A stretch of 64,000 nucleotides of DNA from the NCBI GenBank assembly GCA_001599755.1, contig BCHX01000001.1, positions 3,038,001 to 3,102,000 of the forward strand, written 5' to 3'. Under the pieces are notes generated by a model. That model searched no databases. It saw only the letters and a list, made by a program, of their open reading frames with translations, and had not been told where the DNA came from. The position numbers and the translations under genes are program-made. Origin of the DNA: Gliomastix tumulicola. Taxonomy: Eukaryota; Ascomycota; Sordariomycetes; Hypocreales; Bionectriaceae. This document shows positions 11,453 to 22,903 of this stretch, one piece after another. How positions within the stretch are numbered: position 1 is the stretch's first letter; the number at the start of each line of letters is the position of its first letter.

Positions 11453-12040
11453 ATGGATCGCAACGGAGATTACTCTCACCCACGCGGCCGTCGTGGCAGC
11501 ATCACCAGCTCTTCTAGCAGACGTTCCACCACTCGCCGCCGCCACCGCCGCCATGCCTCACACTCGTCGGCCCAAGCTTTCGTCGACGGCACGGCACATG
11601 ACGGCAACCCGTCCATCAACGTCAGAGGCCTGTCCGCTCACCCGTTCCTCCTGCCCATGACAACCGGAGGACGAGCCGTGGCGACAGCCACCACCGCCTC
11701 TGACTCGGGCGTCGGGGATCCCTCGACCGTGCCCCGACCACTGGTCACCCCCGACCCCATCGTCGAGGAACAGCTCAACCCTCCTACCCACTCCGTCCAC
11801 CGAGGCACGATCGGTAACAACGCCAGAGAGACATCGGCCAGGGCTCCGGCGACGACCCCGGCGACGACCCCGGCCCCGACTCCCCCCGGTACGAACACCA
11901 ATGTCATGGACATCGACCTGGGTGGCCCTCCTGGTCATCTAGATCGGTTCATCAAACCCAAATACTCGAGAGGTCATGAGGTGGACGCTACTCTGAGAGG
12001 CCTGGGCGACCATTTCGACGATCGTGGACGGCCCAATTGA
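11453..12040 (+). CDS. Hypothetical protein, basic N-terminus, low complexity
   Basis: Single-exon frame of 195 residues starting MDRNGDYSHPRGRRGS in a good context (CAACATGG). I do not recognise a family. The N-terminal 35 residues are Arg/Ser/His-rich (SSSRRSTTRRRHRRHASHSS), which could be a nuclear or nucleic-acid-contacting segment or simply disordered. The middle is Thr/Pro-rich with a short repeat (APATTPATTPAPTPP near residues 140-155). The C-terminus is more ordered-looking: VMDIDLGGPPGHLDRFIKPK then LRGLGDHFDDRGRPN. There is no signal peptide or membrane segment. C-rich wobble positions and a promoter-like upstream region support a real gene, but it could be lineage-specific or a chance frame. 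A 100-nt purine-rich tract (about 12046-12145) follows the stop. Confidence 0.5.
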   Translation: MDRNGDYSHPRGRRGSITSSSSRRSTTRRRHRRHASHSSAQAFVDGTAHDGNPSINVRGLSAHPFLLPMTTGGRAVATATTASDSGVGDPSTVPRPLVTPDPIVEEQLNPPTHSVHRGTIGNNARETSARAPATTPATTPAPTPPGTNTNVMDIDLGGPPGHLDRFIKPKYSRGHEVDATLRGLGDHFDDRGRPN

Positions 12041-13775
12041 TATGATGATGGAAAAGAAAGAAAGAAGAAAAAAAATATCAAAAGGAAGGGAAAAAAGGCA
12101 GAAGAAAGAAAGAAGAAGAAAAGTAAAGAAAAGTAAAAAAGCAATGTTCAACGGCGTTTGTATAGGTAGCCCTGGCTAGGGCGAGGGAAGAAGACGGGAG
12201 GATAAACACTATTATCAACATCGTAGCACTGGCTGGCTACGAGGGTACGGGCACCCTTTCCCCGAACATCAAGAGGCTTCCATTGACCATCCCTCTCCGC
12301 CACAGTACTCGGGTATCGGTCTTGCTTTTCGTCCCTTCGAGGACAATCCACGCTCGGACGGGCTCACGTGCACACCGCCCCCGTCGTCGTCGTCGGCGGG
12401 TACCAGTCCGTGGTTGCAGATATACATATATATACCCGTCGGTTGGAGGCCTACTCAAGCCAGACGAGCAAGCGTGTGCTGGTATCGACCAGATTGTATC
12501 ACATCTCTCCTGTCGTCCGTCGGGGGAGAGCATATCAGGAGAGAGAGGAAGAAGAAGAGACGGACGTCAAAGGGGATAAGGAAAAGGAAAAGGAAGGAAA
12601 AGGGAATACGAAGCATGGGATTTCACAACCAAAAGCATGAAAAATGGGAGCCCCAAATGGAGTCTAAGCACCTGACTTGACTCAACAAGGGCAAGCACCA
12701 TCCACGACTGCCTGCCTGCCTGCCGGCCTGCCAATCAAGCCTGCCAATCATGCCAACGCAATTCATCTCTCACTGGCTGGCCATCAATACAAGGAGACAC
12801 GAGTCATTGGGTGGCGATGATGCTCAGCTGAAAGGTGGAAAGGGAGGGGGGGGGGGGGGAACCAAACTTGTTTTCTGTTCTATCTCTCTGTACGAATGCG
12901 AAATAAAACCATGATTGGATTTTTACGACTTGCCAAACAGACTCCAGTGCATTGAACGGGCTAAGCAGACGTCAGAGCCCCCCTGGATCCTTGTCAGCAA
13001 GGGAAGCAAAAGGGACCTGCTTTGAAGCCCGCTCGGCAAGTCCGTGGCTTTGCCCCCTAAAGAAGGGGACCCAGGGCGGGCTGCTGGTTCTTTTCTACTA
13101 GTACTGCAGCACCAGGTACTCGTAGGTACTCGATAGAGTGCCGGCAAAGTTGACGGCTAGATCAATCCCGTCCATGATCATCAGACGTCAGAGAAAACAA
13201 TATCAGGCATCGCTGCATGATCGTGTAACGGGAACCTTGCATCGGGTAGTTTGCTTGCGATGCAGCAGCATCCCTGCCCATTTTTTTTTCCATGCCGCTC
13301 CGGCTGGCTGCCGCTGTCAAAAAGGCCATGTCTCAGGGTGGTGGCACAATCTAATAGCCTGCAGCTGCCAACCAACACGTGAGACATGCAGCCACCTCGT
13401 CATCAAATCCCGACTACAGGGCAAACATGCACATTTGCCAAAACAAAACCGATGCATCACATTCCACGCACTCTTCGCTCGCCCTCGACGTTGGAATTCT
13501 CAAATGCGTCAATTGCTTATCGTTGCCATCAAACTATCACGCAAAGCCTCTGCCCCAACGGGAAAAAGACATGACCCCCAGGACTACCACGGCTCGGAAC
13601 AGGGAGCCGGCGGGCAAGAAAGTGAAGAAAACAGAACATCCCCTCGTGGCTCGCGCGGGCCACCGTCATTCCTGAAACGCCACGTTCATCATCCAGGCTA
13701 TAGATGAGCCAGCATTAAAAGAGTATATATCAACAAAGGGTTTTTCGTCCGTCGCTCTCCCAGACCCGCACCGCT
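12041..13775. other. Intergenic stretch with simple repeats
   Basis: Holds a purine-rich A/G tract just after the upstream stop, a CTGC/TGCC repeat near 12703-12735 and a 14-G tract at 12846-12859. No supported gene. The 3' end of the Kre9-like gene lies at its right edge. Confidence 0.5.
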
Positions 13776-14603
13776 CTAGTTCAGGAGGAGCATGGCCACG
13801 ACAGCACCCAGGACGAGCGCCATGGGGCGGCCGAGAGAGCCGGCAGCACCGTCAGGGACAGTCGACACGGGGTTCTCCTGGTTGGTGGTGGTAGCCTCGT
13901 CTGTGGACATGCGGGTTAGCTCTGTTCAACAAGGCGATCAACACTGAATCATTGCTTACCAGAGGTGGTAGTGGTGGCCTCCGTGGTAGTAGTCTCAGCC
14001 GAGCTGGTAGTGGTGGTGAAGGAGGTGCTCTCGGGAGTGCTGGTGGTCTCCTCGGTGGTGGTGGTAGACGTCTCCTCCTCAGTAGTAGTGGTGGACGTCT
14101 CCTCCTCCGTGGTGGTGGTGCTCTCGGCCTCGGTGGTAGTGCTCTCAGCCTCGGTGGTGGTGGTCTCGGTAGCCTCAGAGGTGGTGGCAGTGGTGGTAAC
14201 GGAACCAGAACCCTCGAGATCAAAAGAACCGCCAAAGTTGTACTCCGAGGTCTCGTTGTCGGTGATGCGGAAAGCATACGTGCCGGTAGAAGAGACCGAG
14301 TCGACAGTCACGGTGGCCTCGCCGCCAGTGGCATCGGCTGCGCAGCAGGTCAGTCAACTGTTCTGTTTCGCCATCGGCGCATCCACAACAAGGGCGCAAC
14401 TTACTGGAGAGGGTCTGCACAGGCTTGAACGAGTCCTCATCAGGGCCGGTCTCAAGGGTGATGGTGCAGCCGGCGTCGCATCCCGAGAAGGTCAGGGTGA
14501 AGGGCTCGCCCTCGACGACCGAGTAGTCGCTGTTGAGGAGGACAGGCTTGGCCGCCGAGACAATGGCAGCGGCGGCAGAGAGAAGGGCAATAGACTGCTT
14601 CAT
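13776..14603 (-). CDS. Kre9/Knh1-like GPI-anchored cell-wall protein, Thr/Glu-rich
   Basis: Secreted wall protein of 233 residues in three exons on the minus strand: 14405-14603, 13960-14337 and 13776-13900; phases agree. A signal peptide (MKQSIALLSAAAAIVSAAKP) is followed by a small beta-sandwich: VVEGEPFTLTFSGCDAGCTI, then STGTYAFRITDNETSEYNFG. This resembles the Kre9/Knh1 N-terminal-like family of Ser/Thr-rich GPI proteins. About 80 residues follow of Thr-rich repeats with interspersed Glu (units like TTEEETSTT), a likely O-mannosylated stalk. The C-terminus (GAAGSLGRPMALVLGAVVAMLLLN) is a typical GPI-attachment signal. The likely role is a structural or beta-glucan-linked wall component. 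The 5' leader next to the ATG (14604-14655) is an A/C-rich CAAAAACA repeat on the coding strand, a plausible unstructured leader of a well-expressed gene. Confidence 0.87.
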
Positions 14604-17482
14604 CTTGACGACGTGTGTGGGTGTTTTTGTTTTTGTGTTTGTTTTTGTTTCTGTTTTAATGCGTCTTGAGGAGGTAATTGATGATGACCAGGTGTGCTCG
14701 AGTTCTGTTTCGCAAGGTGCGCAGTTGTTGCAAGAGAGAAGAGAGAGGGACGAGAGATGCTGGCGAAAGAGGTGGCGTTGAGTACTAGTAGGTAAGTATT
14801 AAAGAATCTGAGGAAGGAGTCAGCCGAGTGTCAGTGCGAGGTGAGAACCATCTGAAAGCCAGGCCAGGCAGTCGCTGGCGGGGCGACGACCCGGCGCAGC
14901 CTTTTGATGAGCCGAGCTTCGAGCCCATCGGAGAGCTCGAGATCATCGTCCGCCAGCTCGCCACACCACATGCTAGCATAGCCAAGACAGCTAGCAACGA
15001 GCAAGCAAGAAGCGCAAGCTAGACGTAGACCAGCAGCCATTGCGTCTGTGCAGACAGGCCCTCGGGATCCGGGTCCACATGATCATCCAGCTTGTCGCGC
15101 CTCGTCGCACCGCCAGAAGAAACAGGATCGGCAAAGCAGCGCAGTGGTTGTGAATCACAGATTGACTTACACGAATAGGTACGAGAAAACGTATAGATTG
15201 CCGAAAGAGGATCAACGAGTGGACTGGGCAATTAATGAGGAAGCTTGGGAGAGGGGGAAGGGGGAAGAGGAAGAGGAGGGGGGGGACGAGACGGAGGCAG
15301 CGAGGGCTTGCAATATGAATAAATAGACACGCTGAAGGTACGGTAGTTTTCCTACCTACCTACCTTACGGAATGAAGGCTTGCATCGCCAATGGGATGGA
15401 GCAGGCTCGACCAAACAACAAGGGCCCCCCTCCACCCCCCAAGGCCGAAGCGCCCACGGAATAAAAAAAGGGAGCAAGCATCCAATGTTCCTTCCGGCAG
15501 GTAATTACATACAACCGGTACAAGTCCATAAAGGGCACTCTATATTGGTAGGGCCTGCCAAGTTTGACGATGACTCCTCCTTGCAGGAAGCCTGGCAACA
15601 GACCAGGGAGGGGAAAGGGGGGGGAGGCAGCCGGGGACCTGCTTCCAGAGTGTGAGCGAGAAAGCATTATGGAGGAGTCCGGTGACCACCAGTCACTCAC
15701 TACGCGTCCTCACGCGTGCCGCCCCAAACCGAGCCCATTCCAGTGCGATCCAGGCATTGGATGACAGGCAGGCCCGATGGCGCAGCGCTACTGATTTGCC
15801 GCTTCAGGCCAATTGCTGACCCAAATTGGCCATTGTCTCGCCCAAAATCGATAGCCAAAAAATTTCTCCTTTTTTTTCCCTCCTGTCTTGTCTTCGCCTC
15901 CCGCGTCTCGGGCATGCCAAGTTGCTTCGCGTCTCACACGCGCCGCAAGGGAAAATCTGCGACCCGTCCTCCTGAGTAACCTCGCACAAATCGCGAGGGG
16001 GAGAGCGCACATGGAAACACCCGTTCACCCAATGCCCGGGTCGCCGAACCAGACCAGGTCATTTGATGACGAGTCCTTGCCTGCTTCTCTCATCATCAAT
16101 CTCAGGCCAAGATGACCTGGGATAATAACCCCCCTGTCCGGGAAATTGCACTGGTGGTTCGCCCACATCCCCCGGCCCCGCTTTTGGCGATGGTGGCTGC
16201 CTCGCCAAGTTTCCCCCCCCCTTCTCTGCCTCCCGCGAATCTCCTCCAGCTCTGGGCATCAAACCTCACGTGCGAGACAGACAGTAGACACCACCACCAA
16301 TGCTCGCTTAGGACCGCATCGACCGATCAGGAAGTCTTGTCGCAGGCTGTGCAGCACCATCCGACAGTGAAAACCGCTCCAGCCGGGGAACAATGGGAAC
16401 AAAACGGTGTCGAGGACCGTCAGATGCTGCAGGTCAGCAACAAGCCTGCGCCCCCCGAGTCGCTAACCAGTGGAGACCGCCCGGGGGGACTTCAGGTCGA
16501 CAAGAGCTAAGAGGCCACGCTCCAGAACCCATCCTTTGGAAGTCTCCATGCGCCCCATTACCTTAATCGAGCTATTGGCGCTAGCCTCAAGGCCTCAATC
16601 AATCACCAGCAGCCAATCTCACAAGCAACCAAGCAAGCTACACCTCTTTCCAGCAGAGATTCGCTCTCCACGTTGGCGCAGCCACAACCGCCCCAACCGC
16701 CCGCCCAGACATGAGAGAAGCACATCCTCAGCTGCGCCACGCCTGTACAGTATGAATCACAGCGCTTGGCAGTGGTCTCAGCATCGACGCGAAAACGCGT
16801 TCCACAGCCGACGGTCGTGCATGTCACTCCGGGAATGATGCAAGCAGAGTCAGACAAGCTCCATATCCGTTGGTCTTATCAGGATGAAGTCTCCGGGTCG
16901 TAGGCACATGGCGGCAGACGTAAATCATCCAGTAATGGAAATCAGCCCTATCACTAATTCCATCACCTCCCACAGCAGGCTTACCAACCGATACGATACA
17001 ACGTCGAAGCACATGTCTTTCTGAAAATTTTCGCCCCCATTTGCTCTGCCTCAATCCTGCATCCTCGCCCAGAAATATTACCATTTTGTCGTTGCAGTCT
17101 TTGTGGAGTAGCTTGTCTGCCTCCTCAACAATGACAAGTTGGGACGGCGATATTAGCCGGGAGCCCCGAATCGTCATGTGGTCAAAGACTCAGGAATACG
17201 GAGCGATGCTTGCGTACATCCCAAAATCACGTGGAAGCTAGACAGAACAACAACATGTGTACAGTATTCGCCCGAAGGCGAACAAGGCGAATGCTTAGAA
17301 TATTACTATGATCTACCAGAAAGGCACCGACTGGTCGCTGCCTCATCATCACTGAATCAACATCCTCCCAGCCTGCGTAGACGTGTATGTGTCGTCTCTA
17401 CCACGTCCAGTCATTGCATTGCTGATTTCAAAAGGCGTAAGAATAACGGAAACAAGAATACCAAGAGTGCCAAGTGAACACC
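14604..17482. other. Intergenic stretch, no supported gene
   Basis: About 2.9 kb upstream of the Kre9-like gene and downstream of the UGP gene. It contains C/T-rich and G-rich tracts and short frames only. A 69-codon frame at 14831-15040 on the minus strand has a signal-like start but no other support (see rejected items). Confidence 0.5.
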
Positions 17483-19606
17483 TTAGTGCTCAAGGAGTCG
17501 GAGACTGCCCTGGACGACCACGTTCTCCAGAATCGAACCGGGGGGGATGTCGATGGTGCTGCCTTCCGTTGCCACGATAATGACTGTGCCCTTGAGCGTG
17601 ACGCCGCGACCCAGGTTCACGGCACCAGTGATGGTCAGGTGGTCAAGCTCGAGCACCTTGGGGATGGAGGGGATGCGCTTCTGGAAGTCCGAGACCTTCT
17701 TGAAGTCACCACCGAGCTTGATGAGGGGAGCGTCGCCGAAACGAGCGGCGCTCATCTGGAGCTGACCGTGCTTGAGAGTGTAGAGGTCAGACTTGACCAG
17801 CATGAGGTCAGAGCACGTCTTGACGGGAAGGAAACGCCGACGGGGCACGTTGACACCGTGGGCGTTGTTGAAGTGGCGGATGGCGGCACCAACAGCCGTC
17901 TCGAGCTGGATGATGGAAATGTCCGACTCGCCCTTCTTGTCGCCGGGGATCGTCTTGCCGTTGGGGATGATCTCCATCTCGAGCTCGTCGTTCTCGACAA
18001 CGCGCTTGATGGCCTTGAGGTTCAGCCAGATGTTGTTGGTGTTGAAGTACTTGAACTTCTTGATCGACTTGAACTCGTTGACGTGCTCCTTGGGCACCTG
18101 GGCAATCTCCAGCAGGCGGACAGAGCCCTCGTAGTCAATGATGGTACCACCCTTGACATCGGCCTTGGTCTTGTTGGTGAGCTCCATGATGTACTCGGCC
18201 TTGGTCTCGACCATGTGCTGCAGAATGCGCAGGTCAACGACGGCGCCCAAGTTGTCGACGTTGGAGAGGAAAAGGATCTCGATGCCACGCTCAATAAGCT
18301 GCTCGAGGATGCCAGAGTTGTACAGCGACTCGAAGACGTCTCCGTGGCCGGGGGGGTACCACTCTCCAATGGAAGAGTCGTAGCTCTTAGGAACGGGGAG
18401 AAGAGAGTCCTTGTAGATTCGGGGGTATCGGGACTGGTTGAATGTGAGGATATCGACTTTGTGGCCCTCATACTTCTTGATGATCGCGGCCGTGTCGTCA
18501 TTCGTATTGAACGAGTTCATGAGGATGAAGGGGACGTTGACGTCGTATGTCCGGTTCAGGAACTCGATCTGACGCACGGAGAGGTCGAGGAAGGACATGC
18601 CGTCACGAACCTCGATGACGGACTTGGGACCGACGCAACCCATCGAGGTACCGAGACCACCGTTGAGCTTGAGCACGGCGAGCTTGCTGAGGAACTGGAC
18701 GGACTCGGAGTTGGCAAGGTCTTCGTAGTCGACGACCTGGCCCTGAGCGGGAGGAGCAATGCGGTCCCAGTCACTAATCAAAGGTCAGCGTCAGCACTCA
18801 GGACAGGATGCTTTGGTAGGGGTATCGGGGAGCTTACACAGCGTTACCCTTGGCCTTGTCGTTCAGGTAGCGGCGGAAGAGCGCGAAGAAGTTGTCCATC
18901 TCAGTCTCGAAGAGCTATTGACAGGTGTTAGTTGCTGGGCAAGAATCAGGCTCCGACACAACTTGCCTTCTTCTGCTTGGGGTCCTCGACCGACTCGGCG
19001 AGGCTGGTCAGCTCATTGCGCATCTGCGCAGCGGCAACGTTGGTCGAGGTGTTCTCGAAAGCCTGGAGCCGCTCAGTTAGCATGTTATACACGGACATTG
19101 GTTCGGACATATTTGGTCGCGACTAGTGTGTTCGTCGCGGGACAAAAAAGACGAGTATGAAGGGGAGATTTGCTGTGCTCAAAAAACGGTTCGGTTGCCA
19201 AGAGACGAAAGGCAGTTGCCAATTCTGCCCAGAGAGGACGAATGGAGGTCGAGCTGGGAGACTCGAGTCCCAAGGAAGCTGCTTCTGACTCAAGAAAGGA
19301 CAAGCAAGCACAGATTCACCTCGCAAGACAGTGAATCAAGCGGCAGCCAGCTCCCAGACGGTGGACTACGGCAAGCCGTGTGACGGCTGTCCGTGACCAC
19401 CTCGTCCTCGCAGGCAACCAAGACGCTCCGACACAGCAACAACAAGCGAGTGTAGGGCAGAGGGGAAAACAAGGGCTTAAGGGGAGGCTTACCATAGCAC
19501 TGCGGGTTTTTCCATGATGCCTCTCGAAGCTGGCATCACCTTCGTCCTTGCCCGCGGCCGAAGGCTTGAGGTGGGATGGCAGCGCACTCTTGATCGCGGA
19601 GGCCAT
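17483..19606 (-). CDS. UGP1: UTP-glucose-1-phosphate uridylyltransferase (UDP-glucose pyrophosphorylase)
   Basis: Makes UDP-glucose from UTP and glucose 1-phosphate in the cytosol, the precursor for beta-glucan, glycogen, trehalose and protein glycosylation. Four exons on the minus strand: 19493-19606, 18967-19062, 18838-18914 and 17483-18773, giving 525 residues, normal for eukaryotic UGPases. Key motifs are LAVLKLNGGLGTSMGCVGPK (nucleotide loop), WYPPGHGDVFESL, FLSNVDNLGAVVD, KGGTIIDYEG and the C-terminal left-handed beta-helix repeats (LTITGAVNLGRGVTLKG, EGSTIDIPPGSILENVVV). The N-terminus MASAIKSALPSHLKPSAAG resembles other fungal UGPases. Intron 1 is unusually long (430 nt); intron 2 (18915-18966, 52 nt) begins GC rather than GT, with the consensus GCAAGT and a CTAAC branch site. 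A second ATG at 19108-19110 inside intron 1 is in frame with exon 2. Confidence 0.97.
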
Positions 19607-22015
19607 TGTGAAGTGTGTTTTCGCCTAGACAGCGTCTTGTAGCCTCGAGTCGATAGAAAGATAGGAGGTTCTTTGAGCTAGGAAACTAAGTCGCTTGCCA
19701 AAAAGGAAGAACGAAGTTTAGGAGCAATCGAGGAGATGGTGTCGACGGGGGGGATTTTATCCAAGAGGGGCGGTCGGAGAGAGCGGGGCTATAGCTGCAA
19801 GATGGTTGCTTGTCAGTCCCTGCGGTCGAGGTTTTTTTTTCTCCCCTTGGGAGGCGGTAAAGGGTGCAGGCACCACTTGGAGGCGAATCGGGAGCAACGT
19901 ACCAAGAGGCAAGCACCGCCGGCAACTGTCGCAATAGCTAGCAGGAGCGGGCGTGCGTGCAATCCTTCAGATGGAAGGGTTGGAGGGGTAGAGGCGGACG
20001 TTGACGACAATCAGCGGGGTTCGCTCGGCCGTTAATGCCCCCTTATTCGCGGTCTGTTCAGAAGGGGTTGTAGAGGCTGCGTCAAACGTGGGATGTTAGC
20101 ACCCATTTTCATGGCCTGGCCACCATTCTGGCAATGCGCGTTGACGTCAAGCCATCGTAAGGTAGCATGCCGCCACCGTCAGAGGTGCTACTTCACCCAG
20201 CATGCTGACCACCCGTGCCATTTTTCCATCCATTGAGGGAGGGTTGCCGGCACAGTCGACACGAGGGAGGTGTTGACACGGGCAATGGACAGCTTGGTCA
20301 GGGTGCAAAGGTACCGGCAAGGTACATCCGGTGGGTGCTCTTACCTCGAGGCTGGTGCTACGCAGAATCCTGAGCAATCGGGCGCAAGCAAGACATGTAC
20401 TGATCAAAAGGAGCAAGAGGAGGACAGAGTAGTAGCCTTCTAGCAGAGCAGCATGGCCTTATATAGCTCGGAAGCCCAGAACACGATGCTCTCCCAGTTA
20501 TCGATGTGGCTGTCTGCAATTTCGAGAATCGTTAATTAGAGCTCTCCAGCTCGTCACTAACAAGAACCAGCTCCCCCTCCCCCCCACTATCGTCCATTGC
20601 CGCAGCTGCTTTATCAAAGGCGGGATCCACCGTTATCCACGCATTTTCGTGATGCGGCAACGGCGTTGCAGTCTCGCAACATCGTCGGAGACGGATTCGA
20701 CCATCTTGGACCAGGTTTTCCGTTCCGTATTAGCTCTGTCGAACCTGAGATCCTGAAGGGTTTCTCTTCTGCAGGATTCGAAGCGAGGACCCTTGGTACA
20801 GGTACAGGTCCAAGGGCGTCGTTCTGCATCCTGGGTTCCGTGCGCTGAATTCTTGCAACGCCCGCCCGGACGCCTTTTAACTAGCACTATTCTCGCCCGT
20901 CGATCAACTCGCCCCTCAACACGAGGTGGCGGTCCAGGTCGATTCTGGCCCAGCCTCTTTCTCGTTGACCGTCCTGAACTTGCATAGTTGGTGTGGGCAC
21001 TCTCCAAGGCAGCAAGGCTCTCGACTTTTCCAAAAAGTTTAGCTGGGTTGCCTGGTCGGCACGGCCGACAAATTTGCTTCATCCCGAAGCGCTATTATCC
21101 CATTCTTTCAAAATCCCGATCGATCGTGCAAGCTTGAAATAATGGTTGCCGATCCTAGTAACTTCCCAACATTGTCTGTCGGTGGCACGCACTACGGGAG
21201 AGCGAGGAATGTCGTGAAACCTCCCACCCGCGACCCAACGTAACGATACATGAGCACGGTAACGGTGACGGGTCCCGGTTCTCGTATGAAGCCTTTCAAA
21301 TTCACTCATTTGCAAAAGCCCCTTTTTCATTCTCGCCGTGCCCTGGCAACGAAACGTCGGGATTTGAGGCCTGGATGGATATTAATATCGGCAAGCTAGC
21401 GCCTCTTCGAGTGCCCGCCGAGCAATCTGCACGTGGGGCTGGGCATTGGTCAAGACCTCAGTGTTCCCGACGCAACGACTTCCGGCTGCTGTGATAGGCT
21501 CCGGAGGCGCACGATAGTCACGGCCGGTCAGAGATAAGACGCCATTTATAGAGTGCTGGCGCTCAGTGCGAGATTGCGAGCTGAAAGGCCGCGAGGCTCT
21601 CTGTCTCAGTTGAGGTGATACCAGCATCTGAGTCAGGGCAGGCACGACCGGTCTGGATCCTCCCTTCCGCCAGGTACCGTCTTCGTTCATTTTCTACAGA
21701 TTCGAGCTCCGTTCGCGACTTTTCACCCCTTGTCAGGATACTGGAGACGTATCTTTGTCCACGACAACCTAAACCTCACCGACTCGGACTATTCTCAAGC
21801 CACACCGCCTGTAGCCAAGTTGAACACCCTTGACACCGGAGAGACAAAATAACGAGGATTCATTCTATACCATCCGACCCCGTAATTTCATAACTGCATT
21901 CGCGCCCAACCAGTACATTTCACGGGTCACACAACCAGGCGGTCTCGAACCTCTCATCCCGGACCGCTTTCATTTCAGCCGCACCTAGAATCCTGAGCCA
22001 GATCACAATCACATC
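19607..22015. other. Divergent promoter region, UGP1 and Ngi1-like gene
   Basis: About 2.4 kb between divergent genes. I see no coding frame with support. The right part (about 21700-22015) is C/A-rich and looks like a 5' leader of the + strand gene. Confidence 0.5.
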
Positions 22016-22756
22016 ATGGGCGACAACTCGGCGCTTGCCTACTGGAACACCAATGTCCCTGAGACGCAGAGGACGGAGAGCTGCCCGGATTTCCTACTCG
22101 ACCTCAGCTCCAAGGATCTCGGTATCATCTCAACCCAGGATACCGACTATCACGTCCTTACGTGGGACGAGGTCCGAGACATCTCCAGGCAGAACTGCCT
22201 GGATCATTTCCAGCGAGTCCCGTCCGAGCTGAGGCGATACCGGGCCTTCACATTCAAGCTGGCACGGGAGTATGGCAGCGTCACCAACTTCATCCTGACT
22301 CAACGACTTCACTGGACAGCACCCATCCAGCCCAGGGGCGAGCCATTTGAGTACCCAGAGGATTACAAGGTGCTCTACAACGACTGGCCATACGGGATCG
22401 ACAAGAAGATTGTCCATCTTGTTGTTTGGACCAAGTTCAGCCTCGAAGAGGACCCCTCGACCGGTGAACTTACTGAGAAGGCACGTGGCCAAATCGAGAG
22501 GTTTATGTCCGAGACCTTTCTCACACATATCAAGCCAGATCAGGTATCTTCACAAAGTCACCCCTTATCTATGGTTGGAATTACTCTCGTGGATACTGAC
22601 TGAGGCATCCAGCTTATATGGTTCAAGAACTGGGCACACCTCAAGTCCGTCAACGCTGTGGAACACTTTCATGTCATGATGTACGATCCGGACCCCGACT
22701 TTGTAAGAAAGGTCACCAACGGGGATGTTCCCCAGTGTGATGCGCCGCAGGTTTGA
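22016..22756 (+). CDS. N-acetylglucosamine-induced protein 1-like (DUF3605)
   Basis: DUF3605 protein of 223 residues in two exons, 22016-22543 and 22613-22756, joined in phase 0. Family marks are FLLDLSSKDLGIISTQDTDY, TWDEVRDISRQNCLDHFQRV, SELRRYRAFTFKLAREYGSV, FILTQRLHW, YKVLYNDWPYGIDKKIVHLV and near the end LIWFKNWAHLKSVNAVEHFH. The name comes from Candida Ngi1, induced by N-acetylglucosamine; the biochemical role is not established. No signal or membrane segment is visible. The stop at 22754-22756 directly follows a possible weak splice donor (GTTTGA at 22751). Splicing there to an acceptor near 22800 would extend the protein by about 45 residues to 22935, but would overlap the coding end of the opposite gene, so I prefer the shorter form. 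Confidence 0.85.
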
Positions 22757-22903
22757 CTATAACATCTGTCACCCGGCCTCTATATCACTGGGCCTGACAG
22801 GAAGTGTCGCTCCCGATCACTCCCGCCGAGAGCCTACCTAGCAGCGACAATCCGTTGCTTCGACCACCCGGGATACATAGATTCCTCTCCCATGAGGATG
22901 TTC

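Noticed and set aside
13965..14669. Valine-rich 234-codon frame on the + strand
   Set aside because: It is the complement of the Thr/Glu repeat of the Kre9-like protein (ACC/ACT codons read as GGT/AGT/GTG).
14831..15040. 69-codon minus-strand frame with a signal-peptide-like start
   Set aside because: Hydrophobic start (MAAGLRLACASCLLVASCLG) but the rest has no pattern, no homologue comes to mind, and it lies in the probable promoter of the Kre9-like gene. Kept only as a remote possibility.
17474..18931. 485-codon frame on the + strand opposite UGP1
   Set aside because: Mirror image of the strongly biased codons of UGP1; the protein is a repetitive Glu/Asp/Val/Leu string without family resemblance.
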